Both the position numbers and the translations under genes were made by a program. DNA of 64,000 nt, taken from positions 140,855 to 204,854 of the forward strand of contig NZ_LMKN01000008.1 in assembly GCF_001421535.1 (NCBI RefSeq), given 5' to 3'. The notes beneath the pieces were generated by a model. The model did not search any database, was not told the DNA's origin, and was given only the letters and a program-made list of their open reading frames with translations. This document shows, piece by piece, positions 25,756 to 35,440 of this stretch. Position 1 is the stretch's first letter; each line of letters begins with the position of its first letter. Origin of the DNA: Sphingomonas sp. Leaf20. GTDB taxonomy: Bacteria > Pseudomonadota > Alphaproteobacteria > Sphingomonadales > Sphingomonadaceae.

Positions 25756-27802
25756 CACGCCGTATCCCCTGCTCCGGCGGAAGCGCGTCGTCCGGTGGAC
25801 GCGCGTCTTCACGCCGATGCGGCTGCGGTTGCTGGCGATCGCGCTGCTCGCGCTCGTGGTCGTCGCGGGCGTTGCGGTTCTGGCGACGCGGAGCCCCAAA
25901 GTGGGTGCGCGAACGGCGCTCGCCGATGCGCGCACGACGCTGGCCGCGGGCAATTACAGCGCGGCGCGGCGCAATGCACAGGCCGCGATCGGCGCCGCAC
26001 CCGCGATGGCGATCGCGCACGCCGTGCTTGCACGCGCCGACCTCGAGCTTGGCGACGGTCTGGCGGCAGAGGCCGAACTCGTGCGCGCCCGTGACACCGG
26101 GGTCGCGGCGGACCGGCTCTATCATCTGCAGGCGCGGGCGCGCCTCCTCCAGGCGGATCCCGCCGGCGCGATCGACGCGGCCGACCAGGCGGGGCCGCGC
26201 TACGCCGCTGAGGCACAACGCGTTCGTGCGCAGGCGATGGCGGCGCAGGGTGATACCGTGGCGGCGCGGGCGATCCTGCGGCGGCAGGTCGAAGAACAGC
26301 CCCGCGACGGTGCGGGCTGGACCGCGCTCGGCCGGCTGGCGCTGAACGCGGGGGACGTCGGGAGCGCCGCCGCCGCCGCGGCGCAGGCGGTGGCGTTGCT
26401 GCCACGCGAGCCCGCCGCGCTGACGATGCAGGGCGAGGTGATACGGCTGCGGTACGGCCTGATCGCGGCGTTGCCGTGGTTCGAGCGCGCGTTGGCGACC
26501 GATGCCTATTATCACCCCGCGCTGATCGAATATGCGGCGACGCTGGGCGATGCCGGGCGCTATGCCGAGATGCTCGCGGCGACGCGGCGCGCCCAGCTGG
26601 CGCGGCCGGGAAGTCCGCAGGCGCTGTACCTGCAGGCGGTCCTCGCCGCGCGCGCCGGGCGGATCGAGCTCGCGCGGTCGTTGTTGCAGAAGACCGGCGG
26701 CGCGATCGACGGCCTGCCCGGTGCGATCCTGCTCAGCGGGTCGCTCGACTATGCCGAGGGCAAGTTCGAACAGGCGAGCGCGATGTGGCGCGGCCTGGCA
26801 CGGCAGCAGCCGCTGAACGTCGGCGTCCGCCGGCTGCTCGGTGCGGCATTGCTCCGGTCGGGGGATCCGCGTGCGGCGCTCGACATGCTCCGACCGATCG
26901 GTGCGCGCGGCGATGCGGACAGCTATGCGCTGACGCTGCTCGCGCGCGCGCTTGGCGCCGTTGCCGAGACCCCCGACGATGCGGCGGCGGTGGCGGCGTA
27001 TCTCGACCGCGCCGGTCGCGCCACCACGGGTGCGTCCGAGCCGTTCTGGATCGACGACCAGATCGGCACGCTCGAGGCCGATGTCGCACGCACCCCCGAC
27101 GTGCCGAGCCTGATGCTCGCAGCGATACGCGGTCGTGCGCAGGCGGGCGATCATGCCGGTGCGATTGCCCGTGCGCGGACGCTGGCCGCTGCAAGTCCCG
27201 GGGCGCCCGCCGCGCTGCTCGCGCTGGGGGACGCGCTGAGCGTGGCGGGGCGTTACCGCGAGGCGGCACCGGTCTACGTGCGGGCGGCCAACCTGCGGTT
27301 CGACGAGCCGGTGATGCTGCGACTGGTCGATGCGCTCGGGCGGGCGGGACAGGCCGAGCAGGCTGCGACCGCGCTGGCGCTTTATCTGTCACAGAACCCG
27401 CAGAGCGTTGCCGCGCGGCGGGTCCTCGGCCGACTGCAGCTCGGGGCGGGGCAGGCGGCGGCGGCGATCGAGACGCTCGAAGCCGTTCGGCACCAGCTCG
27501 GCAACCGCGATGCGCTGCTGCTGGCGGATCTGTCGCGTGCCTATGGCGCGGTGGCGGCGCGCGAGGGCGAGGATGGCGAGGATGGCGGGGGGGCGGATGC
27601 GGTCGCGCTGCGCTATGCACGCGCCGCCTATGCGCTCGCGCCGATGAATGCGGCAGTGGTGGATGCCTATGGCGTCGCGCTGGCAGCGGACGTCGAGGCG
27701 GGCCCGACGGCACGCGACGGCGCGCGGCAGCTTCTCGAGAAGGCGGCAAGGCTCGCGCCTGGCGACGGGGTGATCGCCTCCCATCTGGCGGAACTGCGCT
27801 GA
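25748..27802 (+). CDS. prsT: PrsT-type TPR-repeat protein
   Basis: A 684-residue protein with a basic N-terminus, one membrane anchor at about residues 28-47 (LLAIALLALVVVAGVAVLAT) and then repeated TPR helices through the rest (for example ADARTTLAAGNYSAARRNAQ, DGAGWTALGRLALNAGDVGS, DALSVAGRYREAAPVYVRAA). This fits the PEP-CTERM system TPR-repeat lipoprotein/protein family PrsT, although no lipobox is seen here. It probably acts as a periplasmic scaffold in polysaccharide assembly or export. The start at 25748 overlaps the end of prsR. It is Ala-rich and repetitive, so domain limits are approximate. Confidence 0.8.
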   Translation: MADTPYPLLRRKRVVRWTRVFTPMRLRLLAIALLALVVVAGVAVLATRSPKVGARTALADARTTLAAGNYSAARRNAQAAIGAAPAMAIAHAVLARADLELGDGLAAEAELVRARDTGVAADRLYHLQARARLLQADPAGAIDAADQAGPRYAAEAQRVRAQAMAAQGDTVAARAILRRQVEEQPRDGAGWTALGRLALNAGDVGSAAAAAAQAVALLPREPAALTMQGEVIRLRYGLIAALPWFERALATDAYYHPALIEYAATLGDAGRYAEMLAATRRAQLARPGSPQALYLQAVLAARAGRIELARSLLQKTGGAIDGLPGAILLSGSLDYAEGKFEQASAMWRGLARQQPLNVGVRRLLGAALLRSGDPRAALDMLRPIGARGDADSYALTLLARALGAVAETPDDAAAVAAYLDRAGRATTGASEPFWIDDQIGTLEADVARTPDVPSLMLAAIRGRAQAGDHAGAIARARTLAAASPGAPAALLALGDALSVAGRYREAAPVYVRAANLRFDEPVMLRLVDALGRAGQAEQAATALALYLSQNPQSVAARRVLGRLQLGAGQAAAAIETLEAVRHQLGNRDALLLADLSRAYGAVAAREGEDGEDGGGADAVALRYARAAYALAPMNAAVVDAYGVALAADVEAGPTARDGARQLLEKAARLAPGDGVIASHLAELR

Positions 27803-27840
27803 CGCTTGTGTGATCCGGCGCGCGTCGTCACTACCGCGCG

Positions 27841-28668
27841 ATGACCGATCCCCTCGACCGTATCGCGGCTGCTCTCGAGCGGCTGTCCCCGCCACCCCCT
27901 CCCATGGTCGATCTGTGCGCGCACCCGGCCTATGTCTGGCGTGAGGGCGTGCTCGACGTCGCTCGCGGCTTTGCGCCGGTGCCGCTCGACCTGCTGGTCG
28001 GGATCGACCGGCAAAAGGCGGCGCTGCTCGAGACGCTGGGGCGACTGGCGCGCGGGCATGCGGCGCATGACGTGTTGCTGTGGGGCGCGCGCGGGACGGG
28101 GAAGTCGGCGCTCGTCAAGAGCGCGGTGGCGGCGGTGCAGGCGGATGCGGATGCCGGGCTGCCTGCCGGTGCGGGTCTTGCGATCGTCGAGGTGTTCGAC
28201 GTGCGGACGCTCCCCGATCTGTTCGTGCGACTCGCAGGGGTCGCACGTCCGTTCGTCGTCTTCGTCGACGATCTGGGGTTCGAGGCACCGGGCGAGGCGC
28301 GGACGCTGCGATCGATGCTCGAGGGCGGGTCAGAGCCGCGCCCGAATAGCGTCCGGCTGGTCGTGACCGCGAACCGCCGGCACTTGGCGCCGCGCGACAT
28401 CGCCGAGCAGGAAAGCGCGATCAATCCGCGCGATGCGGTGGACGATCATCTGGCGCTAGCGGATCGGTTCGGGCTCAGCCTCGGCTTCCATGCGCTCGAT
28501 CAGGACGGGTATCTGGCGATCGTCGCCGGCTATGCACAGCGTTACGGGCTTGCCCATGATCCCGCGGAGGCGGTGAACTGGGCCACGCGCAGGGGCAGCC
28601 GCTCTGGGCGCGTCGCGTGGCAATATGTCGTCGATCTGGCCGGGCGTGCCGGGCGCGCCCTGCAATAG
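27841..28668 (+). CDS. DUF815-family AAA+ ATPase
   Basis: A 275-residue P-loop ATPase with Walker A GARGTGKS at residues 82-89, Walker B FVVFVDDLGFE and a sensor region RLVVTANRRHLAPRD. The overall pattern (PLDLLVGIDRQKAALLETL, then GRVAWQYVVDLAGRAGRAL) matches the DUF815 family, common in proteobacteria and without a firm function. It follows prsT by 38 bases and may share its transcript, but DUF815 genes are usually not part of exopolysaccharide loci. The ATG at 27841 starts right after a GCGCG stretch with no strong ribosome site. Confidence 0.85.
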   Translation: MTDPLDRIAAALERLSPPPPPMVDLCAHPAYVWREGVLDVARGFAPVPLDLLVGIDRQKAALLETLGRLARGHAAHDVLLWGARGTGKSALVKSAVAAVQADADAGLPAGAGLAIVEVFDVRTLPDLFVRLAGVARPFVVFVDDLGFEAPGEARTLRSMLEGGSEPRPNSVRLVVTANRRHLAPRDIAEQESAINPRDAVDDHLALADRFGLSLGFHALDQDGYLAIVAGYAQRYGLAHDPAEAVNWATRRGSRSGRVAWQYVVDLAGRAGRALQ

Positions 28669-28691
28669 GCGGTATCGAGACAGGAAAAGTT

Positions 28692-28716
28692 GGGACCGGG
28701 GCCAGGCCCCGGTCCC
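28692..28716. terminator. Hairpin between convergent DUF815 and small exported protein genes
   Basis: GGGACCGGGGCC and GGCCCCGGTCCC are perfect reverse complements separated by one base, so the real loop is a few bases of the stem tip. On the minus strand AACTTTTCC follows, which favours termination of the small exported protein gene (stop at 28726); it also lies 24 bases past the DUF815 stop. Confidence 0.78.
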
Positions 28717-28725
28717 GCAAACAGC

Positions 28726-28974
28726 TTAGTTGCTGTCCGAGTTGTCGTCGTCCTTGACGATGGCGATGACGCCGATCGCAACAACGCCAGCGCCGATCAG
28801 CGCTGCGAGGATGCCGCCACCAGCGAGCTCGCTCTTCTTCGACGTCGCCGTGCCGACGCGTGCGTTCGAAACCGACAGGCTCGAAGCAGGGTTGGCAGGT
28901 GCTGCAACGGCAGCAACCGAGGTCGACATCATGGCAAGCGCGAGGGCGCCACCGGTCAGGTTCTTAAGGTTCAT
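28726..28974 (-). CDS. Small exported protein with C-terminal helix and acidic tail
   Basis: An 82-residue protein with a signal peptide (MNLKNLTGGALALAMMSTSV...AAVAA), a short Ser/Ala/Asn-rich middle, then one hydrophobic helix (GGGILAALIGAGVVAIGVIAIV) followed by an acidic end, KDDDNSDSN. The helix-plus-tail plan superficially recalls C-terminal sorting signals, but there is no PEP motif and the tail is acidic instead of basic, so I do not call it a PEP-CTERM protein. GGAG lies 6 bases before the ATG at 28974. Function unknown. Confidence 0.72.
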   Translation of the reverse strand: MNLKNLTGGALALAMMSTSVAAVAAPANPASSLSVSNARVGTATSKKSELAGGGILAALIGAGVVAIGVIAIVKDDDNSDSN

Positions 28975-29062
28975 AGAAATCTCCAAGACTTACAACTACG
29001 GTATGCTGCAACGCCGCAATGCCGTTCTGGTTCCCTATAGGAAAAAAGCGCGGAAGGCGAGC

Positions 29063-30838
<1,776 letters not shown>

Positions 30839-30949
30839 GTCCGCGCCACGTAGGGGGGCCGAGTGATGCAGGCAAGTTACACTGTGCCATCGTCGTGCCG
30901 CGCACCGCCATTCACAGGCTGTTCAATGCCGGATGGCTATGCCACGCCA

Positions 30950-31273
30950 ATGAAGATGCTGTTGTTTCTTGCAACCCTTGCCGCCTTTCCGATGACGATG
31001 CCGATGATCGCGGGTGTCGCCACGGCGCAGGCGCCCGATCAGCGGCGCGGCGACCAGCGGTCCGCGTTCGAAGCGCGCAAGACCGGACGGTCGCTGCCGC
31101 TGCGCGAAATCGAGGCGCGGGTGATCCCGACGATGCGGGGCGCGCAGTATATCGGTGTCGACTATGATTCCGGCAGCGCCATTTACACGCTCAAGTTCCT
31201 GCGCGATGGAACCGTGATCTGGGTCGATGTCGATGGTCGCACCGGCCAGATCGTCGGTCGTACGGATCGATGA
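30950..31273 (+). CDS. Periplasmic PepSY-domain protein
   Basis: A 107-residue exported protein with a signal peptide (MKMLLFLATLAAFPMTMPMI...ATAQA) and a single PepSY-like domain: REIEARVIPTMRGAQYIGV, YTLKFLRDGTVIWVDVDGRT and GQIVGR. PepSY modules bind and inhibit partner proteins in the periplasm. It lies 52 bases upstream of an OmpR-type regulator and a sensor kinase on the same strand, so it could modulate the kinase, as the small periplasmic protein FeuN does for FeuQ in rhizobia. That role is inference. The ATG at 30950 opens the signal peptide. Confidence 0.82.
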   Translation: MKMLLFLATLAAFPMTMPMIAGVATAQAPDQRRGDQRSAFEARKTGRSLPLREIEARVIPTMRGAQYIGVDYDSGSAIYTLKFLRDGTVIWVDVDGRTGQIVGRTDR

Positions 31274-31325
31274 GGAGTCGACCGGCGTCGCGTCGGTCGC
31301 GAGCATTTCAAGCGAGAGGATTATC

Positions 31326-31991
31326 ATGCGCGTTCTGATCGTCGAGGACGAGCCGAATCTCGGGGCTCAGCTCAAGAACACCCTCGAAGGCGCCGGTTAC
31401 GCGATCGATCTGGCGGTCGATGGCGAGGAAGGGCATTTCCTCGGGTCGACCGAGAATTACGACGCGGTCGTGCTCGATCTCGGCCTGCCCGAGGTCGACG
31501 GGCTGACCGTGCTCGATCGCTGGCGGAAAGAGGGCAAGGTGATGCCCGTGCTGGTGCTGACCGCGCGCGACAGCTGGTCGGACAAGGTTGCCGGGCTCGA
31601 TGCGGGCGCCGACGACTATGTCGCCAAGCCGTTCCAGAGCGAGGAACTGATCGCCCGCCTGCGCGCGCTGATCCGTCGCGCGAGCGGCAACGCCTCGTCA
31701 GAGTTGACCGCGGGCGACATCCGCCTCGACACGCGCAGCGGCAAGGTCACGCGCGCGGGCGAGCCGGTGAAGCTGACCGCGCAGGAATACAAGCTGCTGA
31801 GCTATCTGCTCCACCACAAGGGCAAGGTCGTCAGCCGCACCGAGCTGATCGAGCATATCTACGACCAGGATTTCGACCGCGATTCGAACACGATCGAGGT
31901 GTTCGTGACGCGGATCCGCAAGAAGCTGGGTCAGGACGTGATCACGACGATCCGCGGTCTCGGCTACAGCCTCGAAGACCCCGACGCCTGA
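31326..31991 (+). CDS. OmpR-family response regulator, FeuP-like
   Basis: A 221-residue regulator: receiver domain with phosphoacceptor Asp51 (VLDLGLPEVDG), Thr in VLVLTARD and Lys in YVAKPFQ, then a winged-helix DNA-binding domain (LTAQEYKLLSYLLHHKGKVV, SNTIEVFVTRIRKKLG, TTIRGLGYSL). The C-terminal wording is close to FeuP of alphaproteobacteria. GAGAGGA lies 6-7 bases before the ATG. The cognate kinase gene follows after 28 bases. It likely controls envelope functions; the targets cannot be deduced here. Confidence 0.9.
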   Translation: MRVLIVEDEPNLGAQLKNTLEGAGYAIDLAVDGEEGHFLGSTENYDAVVLDLGLPEVDGLTVLDRWRKEGKVMPVLVLTARDSWSDKVAGLDAGADDYVAKPFQSEELIARLRALIRRASGNASSELTAGDIRLDTRSGKVTRAGEPVKLTAQEYKLLSYLLHHKGKVVSRTELIEHIYDQDFDRDSNTIEVFVTRIRKKLGQDVITTIRGLGYSLEDPDA

Positions 31992-32019
31992 TCTCCGCGA
32001 TGCCGACGGGAGCCCGCGC

Positions 32020-33408
32020 GTGACCGATACGCCCGCCGTCGCGGTCGACCTGCCGTTGCACGTCCAGGCGCGCGCGAAGGGATCGCTGTCGCGGCGGATG
32101 ATCCTGATCGCGGCGATCTGGATCACCGTGCTGTTGAGCGCGGGCGGCTATGCGCTTGACCGCGTGCTGGCGACCGCGGTGACGCGCAATTTCGACGACC
32201 AGCTCGAATATGTCCTGCGCTCGCTGCTGAGCTCGTCGGAGATCGGGCCGGAGGGCGAGGTGATCTTCACGCGCGACGCCGCGGCGGATCAGCGCTTCCT
32301 CGAACCCGGCTCGGGGCTCTACTGGCAGGTCTCGGGCGCAGGGCGCGAGGATTTCCCGTCGCGCTCGCTCTGGGATCGGCGGCTGGCGTTCGGGTCCGCG
32401 CACGACGACCGCAACGTGCACACCTACGACAGCAAGCAGTTCCACGATGAATCGCTGCGCATCGTCGAGCGCGACGTCGTGCTGCCCGGGTCGAAGATCC
32501 ATTGGCGCTTCCAGGTCGCGCAGGCGCGCGACGGGCTCGATGCGCAGATCACGACGCTGCGGCGGACGCTGGTGCGCAGTTTCGCGTTGCTCGCGGTCGG
32601 GTTGATCGTGCTCGCGGCGCTGCAGACCTTCTACGGGCTGTGGCCGCTGCGCCGCGTGCGCGAGGAGATTGCGCGGATGCGCGCGGGGCAGTCGAACCGC
32701 GTGTCGAGCGCGATGCCGATCGAGGTCGCGCCGATGGTCGAGGAACTCAACGCGCTGATCGAGCATAACGAACGGCAGGCGGAGGAAGCGCGGCGCCACG
32801 CGGGCAATCTCGCGCATGCGCTCAAGACGCCGCTGACGGTGATCATGAACGCCGCGACCGCGCAGTCGGACGACCTGGCGGATACGGTGATCCGCGAAGC
32901 GCGGACGATGCGGCGCCAGGTCGACCATCATCTCGCGCGCGCGCGCGCGGTCGGTCGCAGGGGATCCGCGCACAGTCGCGCCGACGTCTGGCCGAGCCTC
33001 GAATCGGTCGAGCGCGCGGTCGCGCGTCTCTATCGCCACGTCCGGATCGACATCACGGGCGACAAGTCGCTCAAGGTGCATGTCGAACGCCAGGATCTCG
33101 ACGAGATGCTCGGCAACCTGATCGAGAACGCCGCGAAATATGGTGGCGGGAGCGTGTTCGTGACGGTCGGCGCACAGGCGGGGTTCGTCGAGTTCCTGAT
33201 CGAGGACGACGGGCTGGGCATCCCCGAGGAACAGCGCGTGCGCATCTTCGACCGCGGCGTCCGGCTGGATACGGGGAAGCCGGGGACCGGTCTCGGCATG
33301 GCGATCGTCCGCGATGTCGCCGAGATCTACGAGGGGACGGTCGGGCTTGAGGAGAGCGAGGACCTGGGCGGCCTGATGGTCCGGTTGCGGCTGCCCGCCG
33401 CCAGCTGA
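32020..33408 (+). CDS. Sensor histidine kinase, FeuQ-like
   Basis: A 462-residue inner-membrane kinase. Two membrane helices (about residues 27-48 and 188-207) flank a periplasmic domain of roughly 140 residues. A HAMP-like linker precedes the H-box NLAHALKTPLTV with phosphoacceptor His266. The ATPase domain shows MLGNLIENAAKYG, IEDDGLGIPEEQR and GTGLGMAIVRDVAEIYEG. The start is taken as the GTG at 32020. It forms a two-component pair with the preceding regulator and probably an operon with the PepSY gene. Confidence 0.9.
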   Translation: MTDTPAVAVDLPLHVQARAKGSLSRRMILIAAIWITVLLSAGGYALDRVLATAVTRNFDDQLEYVLRSLLSSSEIGPEGEVIFTRDAAADQRFLEPGSGLYWQVSGAGREDFPSRSLWDRRLAFGSAHDDRNVHTYDSKQFHDESLRIVERDVVLPGSKIHWRFQVAQARDGLDAQITTLRRTLVRSFALLAVGLIVLAALQTFYGLWPLRRVREEIARMRAGQSNRVSSAMPIEVAPMVEELNALIEHNERQAEEARRHAGNLAHALKTPLTVIMNAATAQSDDLADTVIREARTMRRQVDHHLARARAVGRRGSAHSRADVWPSLESVERAVARLYRHVRIDITGDKSLKVHVERQDLDEMLGNLIENAAKYGGGSVFVTVGAQAGFVEFLIEDDGLGIPEEQRVRIFDRGVRLDTGKPGTGLGMAIVRDVAEIYEGTVGLEESEDLGGLMVRLRLPAAS

Positions 33409-33552
33409 CCGGTGTCGCATGGGGTCTGGGCTGGTGGTCGGAGATGCCGCTGGCGTGACGGTTTCCGCCCAGTAGCGGACGTTCCAGTGGCAGCTCGCAG
33501 TCTCGAACGCAGGCATCCGTTCATCACGATGATGCCAACACGGGCAGGCGTT

Positions 33553-33578
33553 GATGCAAAAATTAAAAGTTTTGCATC
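33553..33578. repeat. AT-rich inverted repeat
   Basis: GATGCAAAA (33553-33561) and TTTTGCATC (33570-33578) are perfect reverse complements with an 8-base AT-only-plus-G loop. It lies in the AT-richer spacer between the FeuQ-like kinase and the hypothetical gene on the opposite strand (33409-33626, no gene seen), 145 bases after the kinase stop. It could be a terminator-like hairpin or a protein site. Confidence 0.6.
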
Positions 33579-33626
33579 ATTGTTTAGGTGGGCGCTTGGC
33601 TAGTCCGCCGGAGGTGCTCTGGTCTC

Positions 33627-34073
33627 CTACGAGACGTATAACCACCGAACTCCGCCCTCACGTTGCCATCCGTCGCGCGTCAATACGTACCGCGCCTCGT
33701 ACGCACCACCGCAAAGCCAGGTACATTGATAATCGAAATGCACGGTAGCGGATTTTAAATCCGCGCTGAACGTCGGTGCGCTAATGGCGTATATGTAGGC
33801 GGAGCGGGGGGTGTACCCGGGCACAGGCCCGTGGATGCTTGCTCGCGCCTGAGCATCACTGGTGGCCTCTGAATAGCCGGCTGGTAACGCCTTTCTAAGT
33901 TTGGGACATGCGTAAATCAGACCACGTTGGTAATAATAATAATCAGCACTGATGCTCCCATCGATATCTGGGAGATCGCGGACAGCGACACGTCCGACTG
34001 CACAAATCACCGATTTCGTTGGTACAGCCGCCGCAACATCAGCAGCCATCAGGCTTAGCACCGATAAAAACAC
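33627..34073 (-). CDS. Hypothetical exported protein
   Basis: A 148-residue protein that I do not recognise. It starts with a short signal-like segment (VFLSVLSLMAADVAAAVPTKS) and then has four cysteines (VICAVG, YACPKLR, YQCTWLCGG), aromatic-rich strands (ADYYYYQRG, ATVHFDYQCTWL) and a C-terminal GWQREGGVRWLYVS. The GTG at 34073 has GGGAG 7 bases upstream on the minus strand. Base composition is visibly less GC-rich than in the neighbouring genes and codon use is less biased, which suggests acquisition or relaxed selection. The pattern of a small periplasmic disulfide protein is inference. Confidence 0.6.
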   Translation of the reverse strand: MFLSVLSLMAADVAAAVPTKSVICAVGRVAVRDLPDIDGSISADYYYYQRGLIYACPKLRKALPAGYSEATSDAQARASIHGPVPGYTPRSAYIYAISAPTFSADLKSATVHFDYQCTWLCGGAYEARYVLTRDGWQREGGVRWLYVS

Positions 34074-34153
34074 GTGATCGCTCCCATTGCGTAGCGAGAT
34101 ATCCGATACATCGAATTTGCATCAAGATCTGGTCGAATTTTGGCCGTTCTTGG

Positions 34154-34183
34154 CTGATGCGAAAATCACCGATTTCGCATCAG
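34154..34183. repeat. Inverted repeat with CTGATGCGAAA arms
   Basis: CTGATGCGAAA (34154-34164) and TTTCGCATCAG (34173-34183) are perfect reverse complements, extended outward as TCTTGG/CCAAGA with a one-base bulge. Its inner core AAATCACCGATTTCG also occurs at 34004-34018, inside the start of the neighbouring hypothetical gene. It belongs to the AT-richer stretch and its role is unknown. Confidence 0.6.
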
Positions 34184-34728
34184 GCCAAGAACTGCAGGAA
34201 AATGAGTGCTTCGGCGATGCAAAAGACTGATGCATCTGAGATGCCCGTTCAGTGGCCGGTTTCCGAGGTGTGGCCTCCAAAGCGGAAGGTCCGCTTTCCA
34301 CCAAATCCGGTCATTCCGCTTCCGCCCATTATTAGACGTACGGTCGTCTCGCACGGTCAACCGAAAGCGATCGTTCGCAGGGCTGGTTAGCCTTTTCCCG
34401 ATCGTAGCCTGCATGTGCATTCGGTTGTTGATCGACGTGTCTCACCCTCAGCGTTCCATCCAACTGCCGTTGCTCGACGTCGCCTGATATGATCATCCTG
34501 AACTCACAGAGACTTATGTCAGTAGTAGATGCTGGTTGAATGGACTCTTCGGCAGGGTTGCAGCCTTGGCAATCGGGATCAAATATTACGCTGTAAAGAG
34601 CAGACTTGTCTTCTATGCGGGCCAACGGGCCGTCATCGCCGTAGTGAACTATTTGAACGGGTTGCCGGGTGCGCGCTCAGACTGAGGCTGTAGACGGTCC
34701 CGGGATCGCGTCCGAGCCTGTCGGTGCC
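34184..34728. other. Gene-poor AT-richer spacer
   Basis: I see no supportable gene in this stretch. Short open frames exist on both strands (for example 34332-34625 and 34166-34420 on the minus strand), but none has a convincing ribosome site, signal peptide or recognisable motif, and they overlap one another. The composition is nearer 50 per cent G+C against about 67 per cent in adjacent genes by hand count of single lines. It may be remnant DNA or hold regulatory RNA. Confidence 0.5.
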
Positions 34729-35148
34729 TCACGATGCGGGATGACCGTCCGCCATCATGCCATCGAGCTTGCTCTTGGGCAGATTGATCAAAAGCCCGTT
34801 CTTGTTCTTTGCAAAGGACGGGAAATCCACCTCGACGCTACCGATCGCGCTCGTCACGACCGCAAAGTCTTTGCCGACGGTCTCGACCGTGCCGACGACA
34901 AGGCCCTTTGCATCGTGGACTTCAAGCCCTTGCACGATCTCCTTTGGCCGCACCGGGACAGGCCGCATCGTCAGGCGATTGGAGTCGGTGACGCCGGCCT
35001 GGAAATCACGGAAGGTCTGCTGGCGGTTGAATTCCCCCGGACCGCTGTCGTTTGGTCCGGCTGACTGCGCCGGAGGGCCCTGTTGCGCCTCGGCTCCGGG
35101 TGCCGATGCGAGAACAGTCGCGATTATGCCAAGAAAGAGTCCGCGCAT
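34729..35148 (-). CDS. Exported PRC-barrel-like protein
   Basis: A 139-residue exported protein. The signal peptide is MRGLFLGIIATVLASAPGAEAQ, then comes a Pro/Gln/Ser-rich segment, then a beta-rich domain (QGLEVHDAKGLVVGTVETVG, FAVVTSAIGSVEVDFPSFAK, LLINLPKSKLDGMM) reminiscent of PRC-barrel domains. The ATG at 35148 is chosen, with a G-run (GGGGGTGAA) upstream; a GTG at 35166 would lie before that G-run. It is at the right edge of the AT-richer stretch but has the normal GC-rich codon use. The function is unknown. Confidence 0.68.
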   Translation of the reverse strand: MRGLFLGIIATVLASAPGAEAQQGPPAQSAGPNDSGPGEFNRQQTFRDFQAGVTDSNRLTMRPVPVRPKEIVQGLEVHDAKGLVVGTVETVGKDFAVVTSAIGSVEVDFPSFAKNKNGLLINLPKSKLDGMMADGHPAS

Positions 35149-35379
35149 TTCACCCCCCCCCCTCACTATTTTATGCTGTTATCTTATCCCGATCGCGGAC
35201 TATCGACAATGCTGGAGGTGGTGGGGCGACGCGGCAATACTTGGCTATTTAATACAAAATCAGGGGAAGATCGGCGCTGCAACTATTGGGTGGAATGAGG
35301 TGCGGTGTGCGGCGATTGCGCGCGTGGCCTCGGGAATCCGGGCGTTTGAGACCTGTTGCAACCGGCTTCCTCCTCGATG

Positions 35380-35408
35380 TTGACCAAGCAGCATATGAAA
35401 CATATACG
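35380..35408 (+). promoter_or_regulatory. Candidate promoter of the ParD-like/map operon
   Basis: TTGACC at 35380-35385 and TATACG at 35403-35408 with exactly 17 bases between them, the same plan as the groESL promoter. Transcription would start near 35415, about 25 bases before the ParD-like start. The spacing and both hexamers are good for this GC-rich genome. Confidence 0.6.
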
Positions 35409-35416
35409 ATCCGTAT
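35404..35416. promoter_or_regulatory. Palindromic operator candidate over the -10 box
   Basis: ATACG-ATC-CGTAT (35404-35416) is a perfect 5-base inverted repeat that overlaps the -10 hexamer and the likely transcription start. The first gene encodes a ParD-like protein, and antitoxins of this fold usually repress their own operon by binding such short palindromes. Autoregulation is inference. Confidence 0.45.
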
Positions 35417-35440
35417 CGTCGGTGGCATTGGAAGGTGAAT

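Noticed and set aside
28726..28974. Small exported protein as a PEP-CTERM substrate
   Set aside because: There is a C-terminal helix, but no PEP motif before it and the tail is acidic instead of basic.
34166..34420. 84-codon minus-strand frame (contains NGRKRNDRIWWKADLP)
   Set aside because: Resembles the chance translations seen in intergenic repeats; no start signal and no family.
34332..34625. 97-codon minus-strand frame in the AT-richer island
   Set aside because: No ribosome site, no motif, and it overlaps other equally weak frames. I list the region as without a supportable gene.
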